Assembly: GCF_036588685.1 (NCBI RefSeq)
Contig: NC_086379.1
Location: 72,199,727 to 72,263,726 of the forward strand
Direction of reading: 5' to 3'
From: Mytilus trossulus
Lineage: Eukaryota > Mollusca > Bivalvia > Mytilida > Mytilidae
Length of the DNA: 64,000 nucleotides
Position numbers and translations under genes: made by a program. Numbering within the stretch: the stretch's first letter is position 1; every line of letters starts with the position of its first letter. The notes under the pieces are model-generated. The model worked only from the letters and a program-made list of their open reading frames with translations. It made no database searches and had not been told where the DNA came from. This document shows positions 52,237 through 63,800 of the stretch, piece by piece.

Positions 52237-53118
52237 CCCTTTCAACGCTACACAAAAAAATAGAAAAATGGCTGCTGCTGCTGCATTTTTTTTTAGTTCA
52301 TTCATTAGAACAGTATTTTCCTTTTCAGACTGCTGTATCTTTTTTATTATATGAGATACAGAGAAAGTTAATGCATGAAAAATGCTCAGGAGAGCATGAA
52401 CTGTAATGTTAGGCAATTATTTTACTAAAATTTTTATCAGGTTACCTGCGTTTTCAGGTAATTAACAGGTAAAAGGTGTAATTTAATTACATTTGTGTTG
52501 AATTTTGAATAAAAACTACTTTTAGTCTTCATTTATTTTGTTGTTTTATCTGCCATATTGTAAAGAAGACACCAGTTGCCTGATTCCGTAGCGTATTGTA
52601 CCATACATAACGTTTTATGTAATAGTGGCACAAATAAATAGCTCCGTCCTAAAAAATTTCAGTCAACCTCCGTTTTTCCCCCTTTTTCTACGTCTCGTAA
52701 TGATCGATCAAATCATATTTCCCACACGAACTTAATGTAATAAATACATTGAGATAACAAGAAACCTTTTAACTAATCCTCCTTGTTAGTTTCGCCAAGG
52801 AAATGCTGAAATTTTTCCATATTTACAGCTTCGTTTCCGATTTCCGCCATTTGCATTTGTCAAAATATTTGTTTTTATTTTCCTTCTATTTTCCTTCTAC
52901 TGCATGATTTTACTATAAAAATTGTCGGGATTTCAAGCGCAAATGAGACCTTGCATATCCTAGATTCAAACGATGAAAAATTAGAGAGAACCCGAATGAA
53001 AACCGAATGGTTTAAGAGTCCTAATGAAAAATCCTTTTTCATCGCGGCATATGCCGCGAATAGCAGTGGCGAACGGTGTACGTCATCGCGGCATATGCCG
53101 TGTATAGCGTTGAAAGGG
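52237..53118. mobile_element. TTAA-flanked 882-bp element with ccctttcaacgcta ends
   Basis: TTAA at 52233-52236 and 53119-53122. Terminal inverted repeats are ccctttcaacgcta and tagcgttgaaaggg (14 bp perfect). The CCC...GGG ends after TTAA match the piggyBac pattern. The right side carries two copies of a cggcatatgccg palindrome (53043-53058 and 53089-53100). The 101-residue minus frame at 52875-53180 runs past the end and is not a recognised transposase, so the element is non-autonomous. Confidence 0.85.
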
Positions 53119-53130
53119 TTAATAATAGTA

Positions 53131-53285
53131 CACCTTATCGCTAATAAAGGCTGACCCGGCCGCTTGAACTTTTGATGCAAAGAACAACCTCTTTTCCATT
53201 GTGGCGTCAGATATTTGTTTTATGACGTCAAAATTTTATGGGAAACTGTGATATCCAGTAATGGCAGATAGATAGCGATAAGGTG
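53131..53285. mobile_element. TA-flanked MITE, copy 2 (155 bp)
   Basis: Ends caccttatcgcta and tagcgataaggtg, exact inverses, flanked by TA. Body is the inverse of the copy at 26304-26461 ('ggccgcttgaacttttgatg', 'gacgtcaaaattttatggga'). It lies 12 bp from the 882-bp element. Confidence 0.85.
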
Positions 53286-53362
53286 TATTGTTACCGTTAT
53301 TATTGGGTAAAAAATTGAAGTTTGATGGAACCTTTGTCATGTCAATCGATGTAAGTGTAGTA

Positions 53363-53719
53363 TACCTTATCGCTACAAAATGTAAATGTCCCCTATCACT
53401 GGATAGTCAAAGGGTCCTGTAATGAGGGGGATAGGAGGGATGGTGATCCCGAAATCCCGGGCTTAAAATCATGAAATCCCATGCTTAAAAACATGAAATC
53501 CCAAAATCCGAAAAAAAGAATTTCTAGATCCTGAAAGGGTCAATCCCGAAATCCCAAGCTTAAAAACATCTGATCCTGGAGTCCCGATAAAGGTCATCCC
53601 CCTCTGTAATGTGTAAATTTTACGACATTATTCAAAATATCTGAAGCCACAGTTGAAAAGTGATTTTTATTATGTCGTCAAAAGTTCGATCAGGGCAGAT
53701 CCTCTAAACTGATAAGGTG
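53363..53719. mobile_element. TA-type MITE, copy 3, expanded by an internal repeat
   Basis: Ends 'taccttatcgcta' and 'gataaggtgta' belong to the same family. The centre (about 53400-53600) is filled by 'gaaatcccgggcttaaaa'-type short repeats absent from the other two copies. Confidence 0.65.
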
Positions 53720-53861
53720 TATTGGAGTCTAAGCATGGTGAGAGATTAGCTAAATTTGAGTTTTTATGTTTATAAAGCAGACGTCCTTTCAACATACATG
53801 TGTGTAAGGTAATTATGCCATGGGAATCAAGTGAATTTTAACTTTTTTACTTTTGTTGCAG

Positions 53862-56800
53862 ATGTCAGCAGAAGATTTTGATGGCTGTGTAGTAAGATTA
53901 CGTGGTCTTCCATGGTCTGCTACAGCTGAAGAAGTACTCAAATTTCTAGGTAAGCATAATTTTACAGGTTTTAAAATGTAAAGCACAGTTATAACCTATA
54001 TTTTCAGTTTGTGTTGCACTTCACTTGATTAAGGAAACATACAGAATGCTTCCCTCAAGTACTATACTTCCATCTAGATCTTCTCTAGTAAAAATTTGAC
54101 AATAAATCACAAGTTTCAATTGCAGACATTTTAGTTATGATTGTTGTTTTAATTGCAGATGATATAGCTGTTGTTGGAGGAGAGAATGGGGTTCATTTCA
54201 CATACTCCAGAGAAGGCAGACCAAGTGGAGAATGTTTTATAGAACTAGTTGATGAATCAAATCTACAGAAAGCTTTACAGAAAAATAATGAACACATGGG
54301 AAATAGATATATTGAAGGTAATTTACATCACTGCACCATTTGAAGGAGGAAAAAAGAACGATGAACACTAAGAGATACATAATAGTCATAACAGTTTTGA
54401 TTCTTATAAATAATTATTTTTAATATAAGTTTTTGTATGAACAACACTTGGATCAGGGAAAAATATTACTGTCGCTATGAAATTATTATGAATGAAAAAA
54501 TAAAGTATATTTTGAGAAAATTGTTAGATTACTGTTACAACTTAGCCTTAGGTTTTACCCTTTAATAAAGTAAACAGATGATAATTGTTATGTGTTTGTC
54601 ATTCTAGTATTTAGATCAAAGAAGAGTGAAATGGAATGGGTAATAAAGAGAGCAGGACCAGGACAAATGCAGGGAACACAAGATGCTGTGGTTAGATTAC
54701 GTGGTTTACCATTTGGTTGTTCGAAAGAAGAAATAGCACAGTTCTTTACAGGTCAGTACAATCATGTTGAGTGGCACCCTTTTAAAGGGTTAATCAATTA
54801 TCAAAAACATCATACTCAATATTCAGATTCATATATGAAATAAATATTCCCATATCATCATTTAATTGAATGACAAAATTCATTCCATTGTCAATAACAA
54901 GGTTTTCTGCCTTTGTGGAGTAGAAATACCTGTCACCAGTTGCCTCTAAAACTTAAAAAAATTCCGGGTAGTTTTTAACTCCATCATACACAGCACATTC
55001 TGCATCGTCCATTATTAGTCAAACATAAAAGTCTTGATGCAAAGAAGAAGAAAAAAACATTGAAAACATACAAACTAAAGAAAAATAAACAGTCTAAGGT
55101 TGACTTGGGGATTTGCAAACATTGGTTTAAGGACACTTACATAATTTATGGACATCAAATTAGCTGACAGAATGTATCACATAAATTCAAGGTGTGCTGT
55201 TGGATCAGCTACTGGGTAAATTTTACACAAATGATTAACTTTGCATTGTTGTAAAGTTGAAATTATACTAATATTACTGTATATTATGGTCATAAACATC
55301 TGTACTCAATTCATGTCTGTTTTTTTTTAATATATTCATTCAATTCATCATGTTTACATAGCTGGTTTTTTTTTTTGTCTTACCTGCAACAGTCATGGAT
55401 GTCGCACAATCCATGATATACTATATAAGTTTAAATGAAAAATAGTTAATAGTTAAATTAAGTTGTATTTAGCAATAAGAAATAGAAATGAAGACTTCTA
55501 TTTGAAAGTGTGATATTTTATCAAATGCAAGTATCTTACATTTGTTAGCAAGAAGTTATAAATGTGTGTATTAATTTGAAACAAGTTTTGTTTTAAGTGC
55601 CAACTGATTGAAACTAGACAAGTCTCTACTTTATAGTTTGTAAGGCAGAATGCACTGAGATCCTCTAAATGATTTGAATAAAAAGAAGAGAAGTCACATA
55701 CTCAAAGTGATGTACTGTTCGAGTTTGATATTTCATCATAATATTTTTCGATTAACACTTAAATAGTAGTGGTTATGAAAATAAATAAATTTCAGTATAC
55801 ACTTTTTTTTAAATATTTATAACAGCAAAGAGAACAAAACATATTCGAACCAGCAGTTTCTATCATTTCTTGCTAGTAGAACTGTATTAAATGTCCCATA
55901 TTGTAATTGAAGAAACGTCGGTGTAATACACAAATAATTGCTTTATCTTAAAAGGAGGTATGATAAGTGTCACTATTTGGCCCCTGAAATTGCAATATAA
56001 GAATAAAATCTTAAATCCTGCAAAAGTTCAGCAATATTGGTTGTATAATATATAGAAGGATATCGTCTTGTCCTCACAGTGAAAGATTTCATGATTGAAG
56101 CAATTCCTGTAAATAGAAATTTCACAAGAAGTTTTCAGTTAAGTGAAAACTGAATAATAGTTTTAGCTTAAAGATAATTCATTTGCATGTGTGAATTTCA
56201 AGCTGATTTGGGCTAAATAAACAGTGGACTTATCATATCTTCTCCCTTCTTTTTTAGGGGAATAACCTATAAATTTTTCTTTTATCGAGAATATATTGCA
56301 AGAAAAATGGTTTTGATATTTTCATTTTGAATGGCTATTTTAATGTAATTGTATGTGATGACATGCTGATTTTATGTTTTTGTTGGGTTGGGTGTACAGG
56401 GTTGGAGATTGTACCTAATGGGATTATGCTACCGGAGGATCGTCAGGGGAGGAGCACGGGGGACGCCTATGTACAGTTTGCATCACCAGATTTATGTGAA
56501 AAAGCATTGTTGAAACACAAAGAAAGGATTGGGCACAGGTGGGAGGCTAGGGCCTTACGGGCATTTTCTACTTTTGTGAGGAGTGTCTGAAAGGGCTGGT
56601 ACGGTAAAGGGAGGATGATGGGTCCACACTGTTGAAGTGGGCCGGTACGGTAAGGGTGGATGTTGGAGTGGGCCAGTGTGGTAAGGGTGGATGAAGGGTC
56701 CACACTGGATAACTGGACAGGAATGATAATAATGGGCCTGTAAAGGGTAAATATATGTGTATAGCAGTTGATGAGAGGGCAGATACATATACAGGTCCAA

Positions 56801-59800
56801 GGTACCATTGTTGAGTGGGCTCAGATGGGTCATTGGGACCACAGTATGGGAGGTTGGTATGCTGAGGGTGGATGAGAAAAGGGTCCACGGAACCCAAGTG
56901 TGGGAGGACATGAAAGTCAGTTTAACATTTTAGATGTTATATTGTAATATTTAGTTACAAAAAAGAACATAAAATTTGATTGAGTAAATGCCAAGTGAAA
57001 TCATATTGAAGTTTTCAAGTTCATATAGCTTTAAACAAGTTTAATGTTATAGTAAAATGTAGAACTATAAAACTATTATAAAGTCATTCACACATTCATA
57101 GGAGATTTAAAGTATGATAGTAACTGTGTTGATTAATATTATATTCCTGTTAGCATGCTTGTATGATAGATAATGTTTTTTTCCTAAAGGTACATTGAAA
57201 TATTCAAAAGCAGTTTGAATGAAGCCTATGGCCAGGTAAATCCCTCACGGTCCATGATACGACCATTGATGTCTGGCAGTGGTTTGGGAGGCGGAGGAGG
57301 TGGAGGTATGAATAGACCCTCACCTTATGACAGAGCTGGACGATTTGGTATGGGATCAGGCATGGGTATGGGCGGAGGAGGAGGCGGTATGGGATATGGA
57401 ATGGGAGGACGAGGAGGGCGCAATGTTAAAGGTAGGACACTAAGTTATGGAATATATACACAATACAATCCATTGCATTTGACTTTAAAAATTAACATAT
57501 TTAATATGGATTTTCAAAAAGCATACATATATCTTATGGAATCCTGTCTTTATTTTGAGTCAGTGATAAGATTTAAATAATGTATATATATATGTTTTGC
57601 AGTTCATTTTAATGCCTTTTCTGTAGTATGTCGCAAAACTTTATGAAAAATAAGGCAAAATGCTAGAAATTATAAAACTTTTCTTTAGCTCGTATTTTAT
57701 GTTCAGACAATGGAAGAATATTTACAATTCTTCAATTATTGGGATTTTTCAGTGTAGACTAAAATTTGATTTAAATTTATGCCATATTGAGAAAAATTCT
57801 GTTTAATTCATAAAAAAATAATCTAAATACAAGTTAGAATTATTGCGATTATAACCCTGTGAAAATTATTTGCAAAAAAAACAATAATTTCTGAATTTAC
57901 AGTATTTCTATTGACCTCTCTAGTCACTCCAACACACATCTGCTCCACTTTGTTGAATTGAACAGCCTCTTATGAAACACAATTATATAGTGAAAAGTAA
58001 AATCACAAAAATACTGAACTCTGATGAAAATTCAAAACGGAAAGTATGTAATCAAATGGCAACATCAAATGATAAACACATCAAACGAATGAACAACTGT
58101 CATATTCCTGACTTGGTACAGGCATTGCCATTTTCAACATTTTCAAATGTTGAAAATGGAAGATTGAACCTGGTTTTATAGTGCCGAACCTCTCACTTGT
58201 ATACAGTCGTATGTTATTCATCCTATATCTTGTTAATATACTTGTAATTGTTTAATTTGGTGTATAAGCATGTTTTTGTTTGTGTTAATGTTGAAAAGAT
58301 ATGTTTTACATTCATGTGTAATGTTGTATAATAGGATTTTTTGAAGAAGATTTTGATGACTTTGGAAGTGGTTATGGTAGTGGAATGGGAGGATTCAGTT
58401 CCCGAGGACGACGAGGAGGAATGGGCAGTATGGGTGGCTCCATGAGACCATCCAGGGGTGGGGGACTAGGATTAGGATCCCTGGGAGCTATGAGACAAAG
58501 AGGTGCTACACCTGGTAGTCACTATGTCAGTAAGACTGGTCATTCAGTACATATGAGAGGATTACCTTTCCAGGCATTAGATACAGATATAGCCGAGGTA
58601 TGTAAACAACTCACCGGAAGAGACATGATCATGTTTATCACCTTCATTATTTACCTGGTAAGGTGTCAGAATATTATTGTGGTAGATCAATTCTTTATCC
58701 TTCAATCTCTTCATTAGAATTAACATTCCGATGCATTGAAGAATTACTTTTGTTTCACCTATGTATAAAGACTTGATTAAATGTTATTATCAGAATACAA
58801 CATTACACCACCAATTTTCAAAAATAAAAAAAGGAGGTTCTAAAATTGATATTTTTCTATTAGCAATATCAGTTGGAGTTTTACCTAAGCCCTGGTTATA
58901 TATCAAGTGCTTTGAGTCTCGTGCTGACACATGGAAAATTGAATTGTGACTATCCTATTTTCTGAATAGCACCTAAAGTAATCATGATTTTCTTTTGCTA
59001 ACGATTTGCATAATTTTTCAGTTCTTTTCCCCCTTGGGTATTAAGCCAGTTAGTGTAGAGGTTGAATATTCCAATGGACGACCTACAGGTGAAGCAAATG
59101 TAGACTTTGCTGGCCATCAAGAAGCTGTAGAAGCCATGAAAAATCATAAAAAAAACATGCGTAAGTGAAATAAATTATTATAAATGCAGAACATATAACT
59201 CGAAAGTAATAAAAAAGACAGGATTGAGGGTATCCATCAATGACACAAAATCAATACATGGGCAGCAAACACACACAGAGCTTTTATTGATTTACCTCAA
59301 AGTCACAGTCAGACCTTTAACACAGAGCAAATACTCTTACAGTAATTTATTATGTCACCACTCCAGGTTTTAAGATTTTAAGGATTTTTAATTAAAAACA
59401 TAAACAAACTATAAAAAATTGTGTAAATTACTTAAAAGAAAGTACAAAACACTATTCTTATCATACACACTGTTATGTTATGATGCAACCACCTTTTCGC
59501 AGGTTCTATATCGAAAATACAATATAATATGTTTAAAAGTTCGGTGGACTGACTCAAATTTCATTTACCTACACTAGCATGCAGTTCTTTTGAAAATCAA
59601 AATTTATAAAGTATCGGTCATTATGATTTTAAAAAAAAGATGTAAAACATTATTTAGAAACATAATACCTCGATGATTGTGGTTTTAAAAAGAGATTACG
59701 CCATACCACAGAAATGGCCATGATGGGAAGGATTAATAGTGTTGATGTACACACATTACATTATTTAATGTTTATTTTTCAGAACATAGATATATAGAAT

Positions 59801-62707
59801 TATTTCTGAATTCCACGCAAACAGGGAAAACAAACTATGGAAGTGGTGGAGGTTTTGGTGGATCAAGTTCATCCAGTGGTGGATTTGGTGATGGGGGTTT
59901 CAATAATGGAGGTGGATTTGGAGGTAAGGTTGTTGAACTATCTTAACCCTTGTCGTGCGGGGGCCGTAATATTACGGCCGTACCCAGAATACCGTTATTT
60001 TGGCATCAATGGCGCTCCATACATTTAGAGGTCATCGTAATACCATTTATTTCGTAGTGTATGCACGTTTCCTCAATCTGAAACTATTCATGTCATGTTT
60101 CTCACTTTAAATATTCATTTTGAGCTCAAATACGAACTTCAAAATTTGATATCGGACAAAATTGGGTTTTTTGGAGGGGTGGGCTTACCTTCAAGGTCTG
60201 AATCACGGAGTTCAGAGGACTGAAACCTTGACAAATACCGTTAACCTAAAGGCACATAACGACTGGTCGTGTCTATTATCAAAATACGCCGAGGAAACGA
60301 CTACTTCCGGTTGCAAGTCCAGTAAAAGTTCAAAATTGGAAAAATTCCGAAATTTGGTGAATTTTGGTGCAAATGACCTTCTTTACACTGATGAACCCAG
60401 ATCAGTTTCACTCCGACCTAACAACTGTTGTGATAAAAGTGTTCACTGGTGTCCACGCTACATGTGAACTACAGATGGATGCATCTATTAGCATCTCTCG
60501 GACTTACAGGTCGAGAAAAAGAACGAAAAAAGGTCAAAATTGACGCTTTTTGTACCTGAGGACCAACTTTGGGGCAAATTCCTGCCAAAAAAATTCCGCC
60601 TCCTTACCCCGACCACCCCACCCCGTGATCACCTATTTTAGATTTATTGTAATCAGTATGCATCAGCATCAGGGTACAGCTCATTTGCATATCATTTGCA
60701 TATTTTTGCAAATACTCGAAATTTAGACAATTTCTGAAAACAACTCAGCATGGTAAGGGTTAAGAACCATGATGTCAGAAACCATTTTTTTCAGTTTTCT
60801 GTCCAATTTTGATGTTTTTTCGTCTTATTTGGGGCCTGCAAAGGTTATCAAGGCCTTGGGATACGCTGGTCATCTCAAAATGGCCAAAAAAAAAAATGTT
60901 GAAACTTACTTAACCCTTGTCGTGCGGGGGCCGTAATATTACGGCCGTACCCAGAATACCGTTATTTTGGCATCAATGGCGCTCCATACATTTAGAGGTC
61001 ATCGTAATACCATTTATTTCGTAGTGTATGCACGTTTCCTCAATCTGAAACTATTCATGTCATGTTTCTCACTTTAAATATTCATTTTGAGCTCAAATAC
61101 GAACTTCAAAATTTGATATCGGACAAAATTGGGTTTTTTGGAGGGGTGGGCTTACCTTCAAGGTCTGAATCACGGAGTTCAGAGGACTGAAACCTTGACA
61201 AATACCGTTAACCTAAAGGCACATAACGACTGGTCGTGTCTATTATCAAAATACGCCGAGGAAACGACTACTTCCGGTTGCAAGTCCAGTTAAAGTTCAA
61301 AATTGGAAAAATTCCGAAATTTGGTGAATTTTGGTGCAAATGACCTTCTTTACACTGATGAACCCAGATCAGTTTCACTCCGACCTAACAACTGTTATGA
61401 TAAAAGTGTTCACTGGTGTCCACGCTACATGTAAACTACAGATGGATGCATCTATTAGCATCTCTCGGACTTACAGGTCGAGAAAAAGAACGAAAAAAGG
61501 TCAAAATTGACGCTTTTTGTACCTGAGGACCAACTTTGGGGCAAATTCCTGCCAAAAAAATTCCGCCTCCTTACCCCGACCACCCCACCCCGTGATCACC
61601 TATTTTAGATTTATTGTAATCAGTATGCATCAGCATCAGGGTACAGCTCATTTGCATATCATTTGCATATTTTTGCAAATACTCGAAATTTAGACAATTT
61701 CTGAAAACAACTCAGCATGGTAAGGGTTAAGCAATTTGAGAAAGTCTTATTCATGGTGTATATTCACTATTATTTGAGAGTAAGATGTTGATTTTGGTCT
61801 GCTGTCTCAGTGATGTCTGTAAATGTATAAGAAACAAAAGAGAACTTCATACATGGTTTTATTTTACTTAGTCATATGAAACCTCAAATTAAATATAACA
61901 AAATTACTAGTTTTCATTATTAAACTTTTGTACATATACTTTTTTCTAAAATTCTTTAATTTGTCCACATTTAGAAGAAGTTTACTTTTGTAAATTGCTT
62001 GCTTCCAGAAAAGCAATTCGCCCAACTTATTTTCTGTATGCAAGTGTCCTTAACTTGACCCTTCTATCAAAAATCTGGTGATCCCAATATGCCTAAATCT
62101 GTCACTGAAATAAAGTATTATATGATTGTATATGCTATACACGTGCTCAATATCCATGTTCCATTCTCAATTTTATTCTTTGTTGATTGTTTACTATAAA
62201 GTGACAATCTGTAAAGTACAGCTTCACAATGCGATAATTAATGAGCTTTCATATTTTCACAACATGACAGACTGAGAGAAAAAAAAGGACGATTATACTA
62301 TGTTTGCATAAAAAATGATAAAATCGTGCACAGAAGACTTAAGTTTATTATATATACATGCATTGGTTTAAGAGTTAGATAGACATTATATTTCACCAGT
62401 CACGCAATTCCTATGACTTTAATAATCTAAGAAGTTCTGCTTAGTAGTTTAATTCTTTGTATATTGTGTTTGTTAATTACAGAACAAAAATATTGCTTCA
62501 ATAAATTTATCTTTTTATTTTTCAGATGGCTATGATGGTGGCTACGGAGATACCATGAGTGGTGGCGGTGGAGGTGGTATGATGGGTGGTGGGAGTGGCA
62601 GCATGGGTGGGGGTGGTATGGGATCAGGGATGGGCGGTGGCTATGGAGGTGGCTCAATGGGAGGAGGTATGGGGGGTATGGGAAATCCAAACTATACAGC
62701 ATTCTAA
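53862..62707 (+). CDS. hnRNP F/H-type RNA-binding protein, 9 coding exons
   Basis: Nuclear RNA-binding protein of the hnRNP F/H family, whose members bind G-tracts and regulate splicing and polyadenylation. Coding exons: 53862-53949, 54159-54317, 54608-54751, 56400-56538, 57190-57431, 58335-58597, 59022-59160, 59783-59923, 62526-62707. All borders are GT-AG with phases 1,1,1,2,1,0,1,1, giving 498 residues. Order: quasi-RRM1 (about 9-84, '[15 protein letters not shown]', '[14 protein letters not shown]'); quasi-RRM2 (about 108-183, '[13 protein letters not shown]', '[13 protein letters not shown]', '[10 protein letters not shown]'); Gly/Met/Arg-rich linker (185-325); quasi-RRM3 (about 327-401, '[12 protein letters not shown]', '[11 protein letters not shown]'); Gly-rich tail (402-498, ending NPNYTAF). 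The RGLP signatures are those of hnRNP H/F/GRSF1, and the Gly-rich regions point to F/H. The ATG sits exactly at an acceptor, so an upstream non-coding exon is expected. Confidence 0.94.
56539..56910. repeat. G-rich degenerate minisatellite after hnRNP coding exon 4
   Basis: Recurring 'gtaagggtggatg', 'gggtccacactg' and 'gtgggccggtacgg' blocks begin about 40 bp after the exon 4 donor. The 109-118-residue minus-strand frames here are products of the repeat and are not genes. Confidence 0.7.
57970..58170 (-). repeat. inverted dispersed repeat in hnRNP intron
   Basis: It contains the inverse of the 4640-4755 family ('tgacttggtacaggcattgc') and a short self-complementary 'attttcaacattttcaaatg' segment near 58131. 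It creates a 69-residue frame that is not supported as a gene. Confidence 0.6.
59947..60759 (+). mobile_element. TTAA-flanked 813-bp piggyBac-like MITE, copy 1
   Basis: TTAA at 59943-59946 and 60760-60763. Imperfect ends start ccctt(g/a) on both sides, with CCC/GGG immediately inside TTAA as in piggyBac. It begins 24 bp after the donor of hnRNP coding exon 8. Near the left end is an 18-bp palindrome (59962-59979). The 101-residue frame at 60162-60467 is repeated in copy 2 only until a substitution breaks it. No transposase. Confidence 0.85.
60914..61726 (+). mobile_element. TTAA-flanked 813-bp piggyBac-like MITE, copy 2
   Basis: Same length and orientation as copy 1, with a handful of substitutions (for example 'ccagtaaaagttc' against 'ccagttaaagttc'). 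TTAA at 60910-60913 and 61727-61730. The 146 bp separating the copies (60764-60909) are not part of the element. Confidence 0.88.
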
Positions 62708-63270
62708 ACAGACATCCATGACCATCATCTCATTGTGCACCATGATCATAACAGAATACATCGTCGTCTCAACTGCCATAAATAACATTGATCATTATAT
62801 TTATTGTAACATCAGATTACATTTTGTATCTTTATTGTGATCTACCATGAAAACATGTACGAAATATTTTGTTCATAAAAAATGGTATTAAAAGTCGTCA
62901 AAGTAAAATTTGCTCATCTGCGTCTGATTACTGTCCCATCTTATAGAATATTTGTGTGAACAATGATCTGAAAGTGTTGTTAATTATGTGAACTTTAGTT
63001 TATGAATTATATTTAGTTGAAGACTTATTTTGTCATTTATCATTTAACCATCATGTCATCATTAAATCTTTTATATAAAACATTATTGTTTCTTTTATGT
63101 GATATGCCTATTTGTTTTATATTAAATGCTACTCAAAACAATCAAAAGTCTTTACTTTGATGCTTTAGCCAGCTGTCCATGATGTTGGTTTTGACAAGAA
63201 AGGGAATAAGAAAAGGCAAGATCAGGCCAAACTAGTATCTCAATTGTTTGTAAAACAATTGAAAGGTCTT
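62708..63270. other. hnRNP 3' UTR and 3' flank
   Basis: Follows the hnRNP stop (62705-62707). Possible polyadenylation variants ATTAAA occur near 62892, 63062 and 63121; no AATAAA was seen. A caattgttt / aaacaattg hairpin lies at 63241-63261. No further gene seen. Confidence 0.45.
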
Positions 63271-63299
63271 TCCTGTAAAAGTGATGTTTTCGTATTGTA

Positions 63300-63800
63300 C
63301 TTTGAACGACCTTTCGTTTGATATACGACAAGCATACCTTCTGAAACTTTTCGCTTTTTACACTTAATGACCTTATCCGCCTACATTTTTGAGATCGGAA
63401 TTATAATATATGAAACAGAGTATATGAGCTTTCATTTGATATGCGACAACGCCATGTTCTAGAAAGTTTATTTTTTGCACTTAATAACCCTATCCAACTA
63501 ATTTTTGGAGGTTGGGAATTTGATATTTCAAATGTACACATCATGACCTTTCATTTGATATACAACAACCCTACCTTAAAAGAACATTTATTTTTTGCAC
63601 TCAATGACCCCATCTAACCCATTTTTGGGAGACGTCAATTTGATATTTGAAATGTACGCTTTATGTTCTTTCATTTGATATGCGACAACCTTACCATCTG
63701 AGAAATTTGAATGTTTGCACTAAATGACCCCACCCTTCCCTCTGGGATGAAAAGGGGGTTTAAAATTTTCATTTTTAAGTAGAGTTTATTAAGACCTTCA
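63300..63800. repeat. ~120-bp tandem array, about four diverged units
   Basis: 'ctttcatttgatatgcgaca' and its variants recur near 63312, 63430, 63549 and 63670. Each is followed by 'tttttgcacttaatgacccc'-like text. The array trails off towards the end of the window (63841-64000), where nothing else is recognised. Confidence 0.8.

Noticed and set aside
52875-53180. 101-residue minus-strand frame as the transposase of the 882-bp element
   Set aside because: It crosses the element's TTAA border into the neighbouring MITE and shows no catalytic aspartate pattern of a piggyBac transposase.
56467-56911. Three overlapping minus-strand frames of 109-118 residues
   Set aside because: They are antisense readings of the G-rich minisatellite and of hnRNP exon 4, overlap in all frames, and have no domain.
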